From Changpingibacter yushuensis (GTDB lineage Bacteria > Actinomycetota > Actinomycetes > Actinomycetales > Actinomycetaceae), in the NCBI RefSeq assembly GCF_014041995.1, contig NZ_CP059492.1:558001-622000 (forward strand): a stretch of DNA of 64,000 bases, in the 5' to 3' direction. Below, piece by piece: positions 62,716-64,000 of the stretch (positions are counted from its first letter, which is position 1; the number at the start of each line of letters is the position of its first letter). The notes under the pieces were generated by a model. The model was not told where the DNA came from and made no database searches. It was given only the letters and a program-made list of their open reading frames with translations. The position numbers and the translations under genes were made by a program.

Positions 62716-64000
62716 CGGAGGGCCTCACGCAGCACGTCGAGTCCCACGGAACCAAGCGATAGTGCCCGCATGTGCCATGCCTTCATATCGAATTCCTGCC
62801 CCTCAGTGGCGGCCCGTGTGCGAGCCTCTTCACGCAGCTCATTCCACATGCGTTGGCCGATCTTGTATGAGGGAGCCTGCCCTGGCCATCCCAAGTACCG
62901 GTCCAACTCGAATGAGAGGAATGAAGGGTCCATCGCCACATTCTCGCGTAGGAAAGCCCACGCCGAATCATGGTCCCATGCGCCCGATCCAAAGGAGCCA
63001 GCAGGCTTGCCCAAATGCACACCAAGGTCAACAACTACGCGAGCCGCCCGTAGGCGCATCGAATCAAGCACACCCATCCTGTCTCCCGGATCGGATTGGA
63101 AGCCAAGTTCAGCCATGAGTTGTTCGGCGTAGAGCGCCCATCCTTCGCCGTGACCGGATACCCAGCATCCCTGCCTGCGCCAATCGTTGAGGTTCTCATG
63201 GAGATAGGCGGCGAGTCCGACCTGAAGATGATGCCCTGGAACACCTTCGTGGTACACGGTTGTCTTTTCCTGCCAAGTGACAAAGTCAGTGACGCCTGCC
63301 GGGACGGACCACCACATCTGGCCTGGACGTGAGAAATCGTCCGTAGGGCCCGTGTAGTAGATGCCGCCGGTGCCATCCTCCAACACCATGCACTGGATGG
63401 TCTTGAGCGGATCGGGAACGTCAAAGAACCTTCCGGAAATTGCATTCATCGCTTCATCCGCAGTGGTCTGCATCCATTCGCGAAGCGCGGCCGTGCCGTG
63501 AAGTTGGCGCGCTGGATCGTTGTTCAAGCGATCCATAGCTTCCTTGACGGAGACTCCCGGGCCGTACAGCTCCTTCGCGATCGATTCTTGTTCGGCGATG
63601 ATGCTGGCCAGTTCGTGCTGACCCCATTCGTAGGTTTCTTCGAGGTCAACTTCCGCTCCAAGGAAGACGCGAGAGAAACGGGCATATCGTTCAGGGCCCA
63701 CGCCGTCCACAGCGGTAGTGTGGGGCGCCACCTGGGTACGCAAGAACTGACCGAGCTCGCCGTAGGCGATACGAGCTTGCTCCGCGCCATCAGCGAGGTG
63801 GTCCGCCACGCTGGGCTGGGCGGCCGAGCCGCGTTCAGCGTACTTACTGAGCGGAGAAGCCGAACCGGCCAGAGCATCACACTGTTCAGCACAGCGCAGC
63901 ACTTGACGTTCAGGAATGGCGGGCCCGGAGGATATCCGCTCGAGTAAGGACTTCTGGTAACCGGCGAGTGCGCTAGGAACTGCGCTAAGGCGGCGGGCGA
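62712..64000 (-). CDS. DUF885 metallopeptidase-like protein (N-terminus beyond the edge)
   Basis: At least 429 residues are visible; the frame is open to the right edge (RRLSAVPSALAGYQKSLLER precedes the GTG at 63902), so the start is outside. The HEGVPGHHLQVGLAAYLHEN block is the putative metal site of DUF885 proteins, with GEGWALYAEQLMAELGF the third ligand region. They resemble zinc peptidases and are mostly of unknown substrate. It is translationally coupled to the Maf-Nudix gene. Confidence 0.88.
   Translation of the reverse strand, partial: ARRLSAVPSALAGYQKSLLERISSGPAIPERQVLRCAEQCDALAGSASPLSKYAERGSAAQPSVADHLADGAEQARIAYGELGQFLRTQVAPHTTAVDGVGPERYARFSRVFLGAEVDLEETYEWGQHELASIIAEQESIAKELYGPGVSVKEAMDRLNNDPARQLHGTAALREWMQTTADEAMNAISGRFFDVPDPLKTIQCMVLEDGTGGIYYTGPTDDFSRPGQMWWSVPAGVTDFVTWQEKTTVYHEGVPGHHLQVGLAAYLHENLNDWRRQGCWVSGHGEGWALYAEQLMAELGFQSDPGDRMGVLDSMRLRAARVVVDLGVHLGKPAGSFGSGAWDHDSAWAFLRENVAMDPSFLSFELDRYLGWPGQAPSYKIGQRMWNELREEARTRAATEGQEFDMKAWHMRALSLGSVGLDVLREALR

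Noticed and set aside
1-64000. tRNA or rRNA genes
   Set aside because: I checked the longer intergenic stretches for the T-arm GTTCGAAT-type core and cloverleaf arms and saw none; a tRNA search program would be decisive.

Overview
The window looks like a chromosomal segment of a high-GC Gram-positive bacterium (Actinomycetota), most likely of the Actinomycetaceae type (Trueperella/Arcanobacterium/Actinomyces relatives). The basis is the moderately high GC, the mycobacterial-type DapD, DapC next to a 7Fe ferredoxin, citrate synthase, VanW-type wall protein, frequent GTG/TTG starts, and many genes whose -10-like hexamer lies only 6-8 nt before the start codon (predicted leaderless mRNAs). The species is an inference. 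No rRNA, tRNA or CRISPR array was recognised.

Layout. 1-5150: a nitrite/nitric-oxide module. A Cys-containing winged-helix regulator is divergent from two polytopic membrane proteins and a copper nitrite reductase (NirK) that carries an extra cupredoxin domain; a DUF488 gene runs off the left edge. 5586-11227 and 14019-19338: two complete peptide ABC operons (lipoprotein, hairpin, two permeases, fused double ATPase), separated by def and an amino acid permease. 19536-25187: an orphan LuxR response regulator, a glycosyltransferase, NDH-2, a DUF1801 protein, a 3-hydroxyisobutyrate dehydrogenase-like enzyme and an N-terminally shortened YagU. 25467-28932: an acetyltransferase, a patatin phospholipase and a CycA-type transporter. 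28989-30472: a decayed IS3-family element. 30572-36536: a long-chain acyl-CoA synthetase, a GNAT, and a five-gene translationally coupled PadR / HAAS-like / PLDc_N / ABC operon. 36850-43771: Kup, an M18 aminopeptidase, a second acyl-CoA synthetase, lipA and lipB. 44226-50337: a third peptide ABC operon with the lipoprotein gene last. 50544-51660: relics of a GH3 glycosidase and an SDR. 51720-64000: a PH-domain protein, typA, a small membrane protein, a VanW protein with repeats, fdxA-dapC, gltA, dapD, a Maf-Nudix fusion and a DUF885 protein that runs off the right edge.

How it fits together. Three peptide importers, two amino acid permeases, an M18 aminopeptidase and Kup suggest a peptide-using, host- or mucosa-associated life. 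NirK with its membrane partners, controlled by a putative Fe-S or NO sensing regulator, would reduce nitrite and manage NO. NDH-2 feeds the respiratory chain. DapC and DapD supply diaminopimelate or lysine for the wall.

The least expected signals are: (1) degenerate short tandem repeats that repeatedly start at or just after a stop codon, some copying the stop-codon region; (2) an 8-bp repeat tract that looks grown from a terminator arm, in front of the DUF488 gene; (3) a NirK whose membrane module is a separate overlapping gene; (4) a Maf-Nudix fusion; (5) a PadR operon with a clear operator inside its promoter. No wholly new defence or mobile system was seen.
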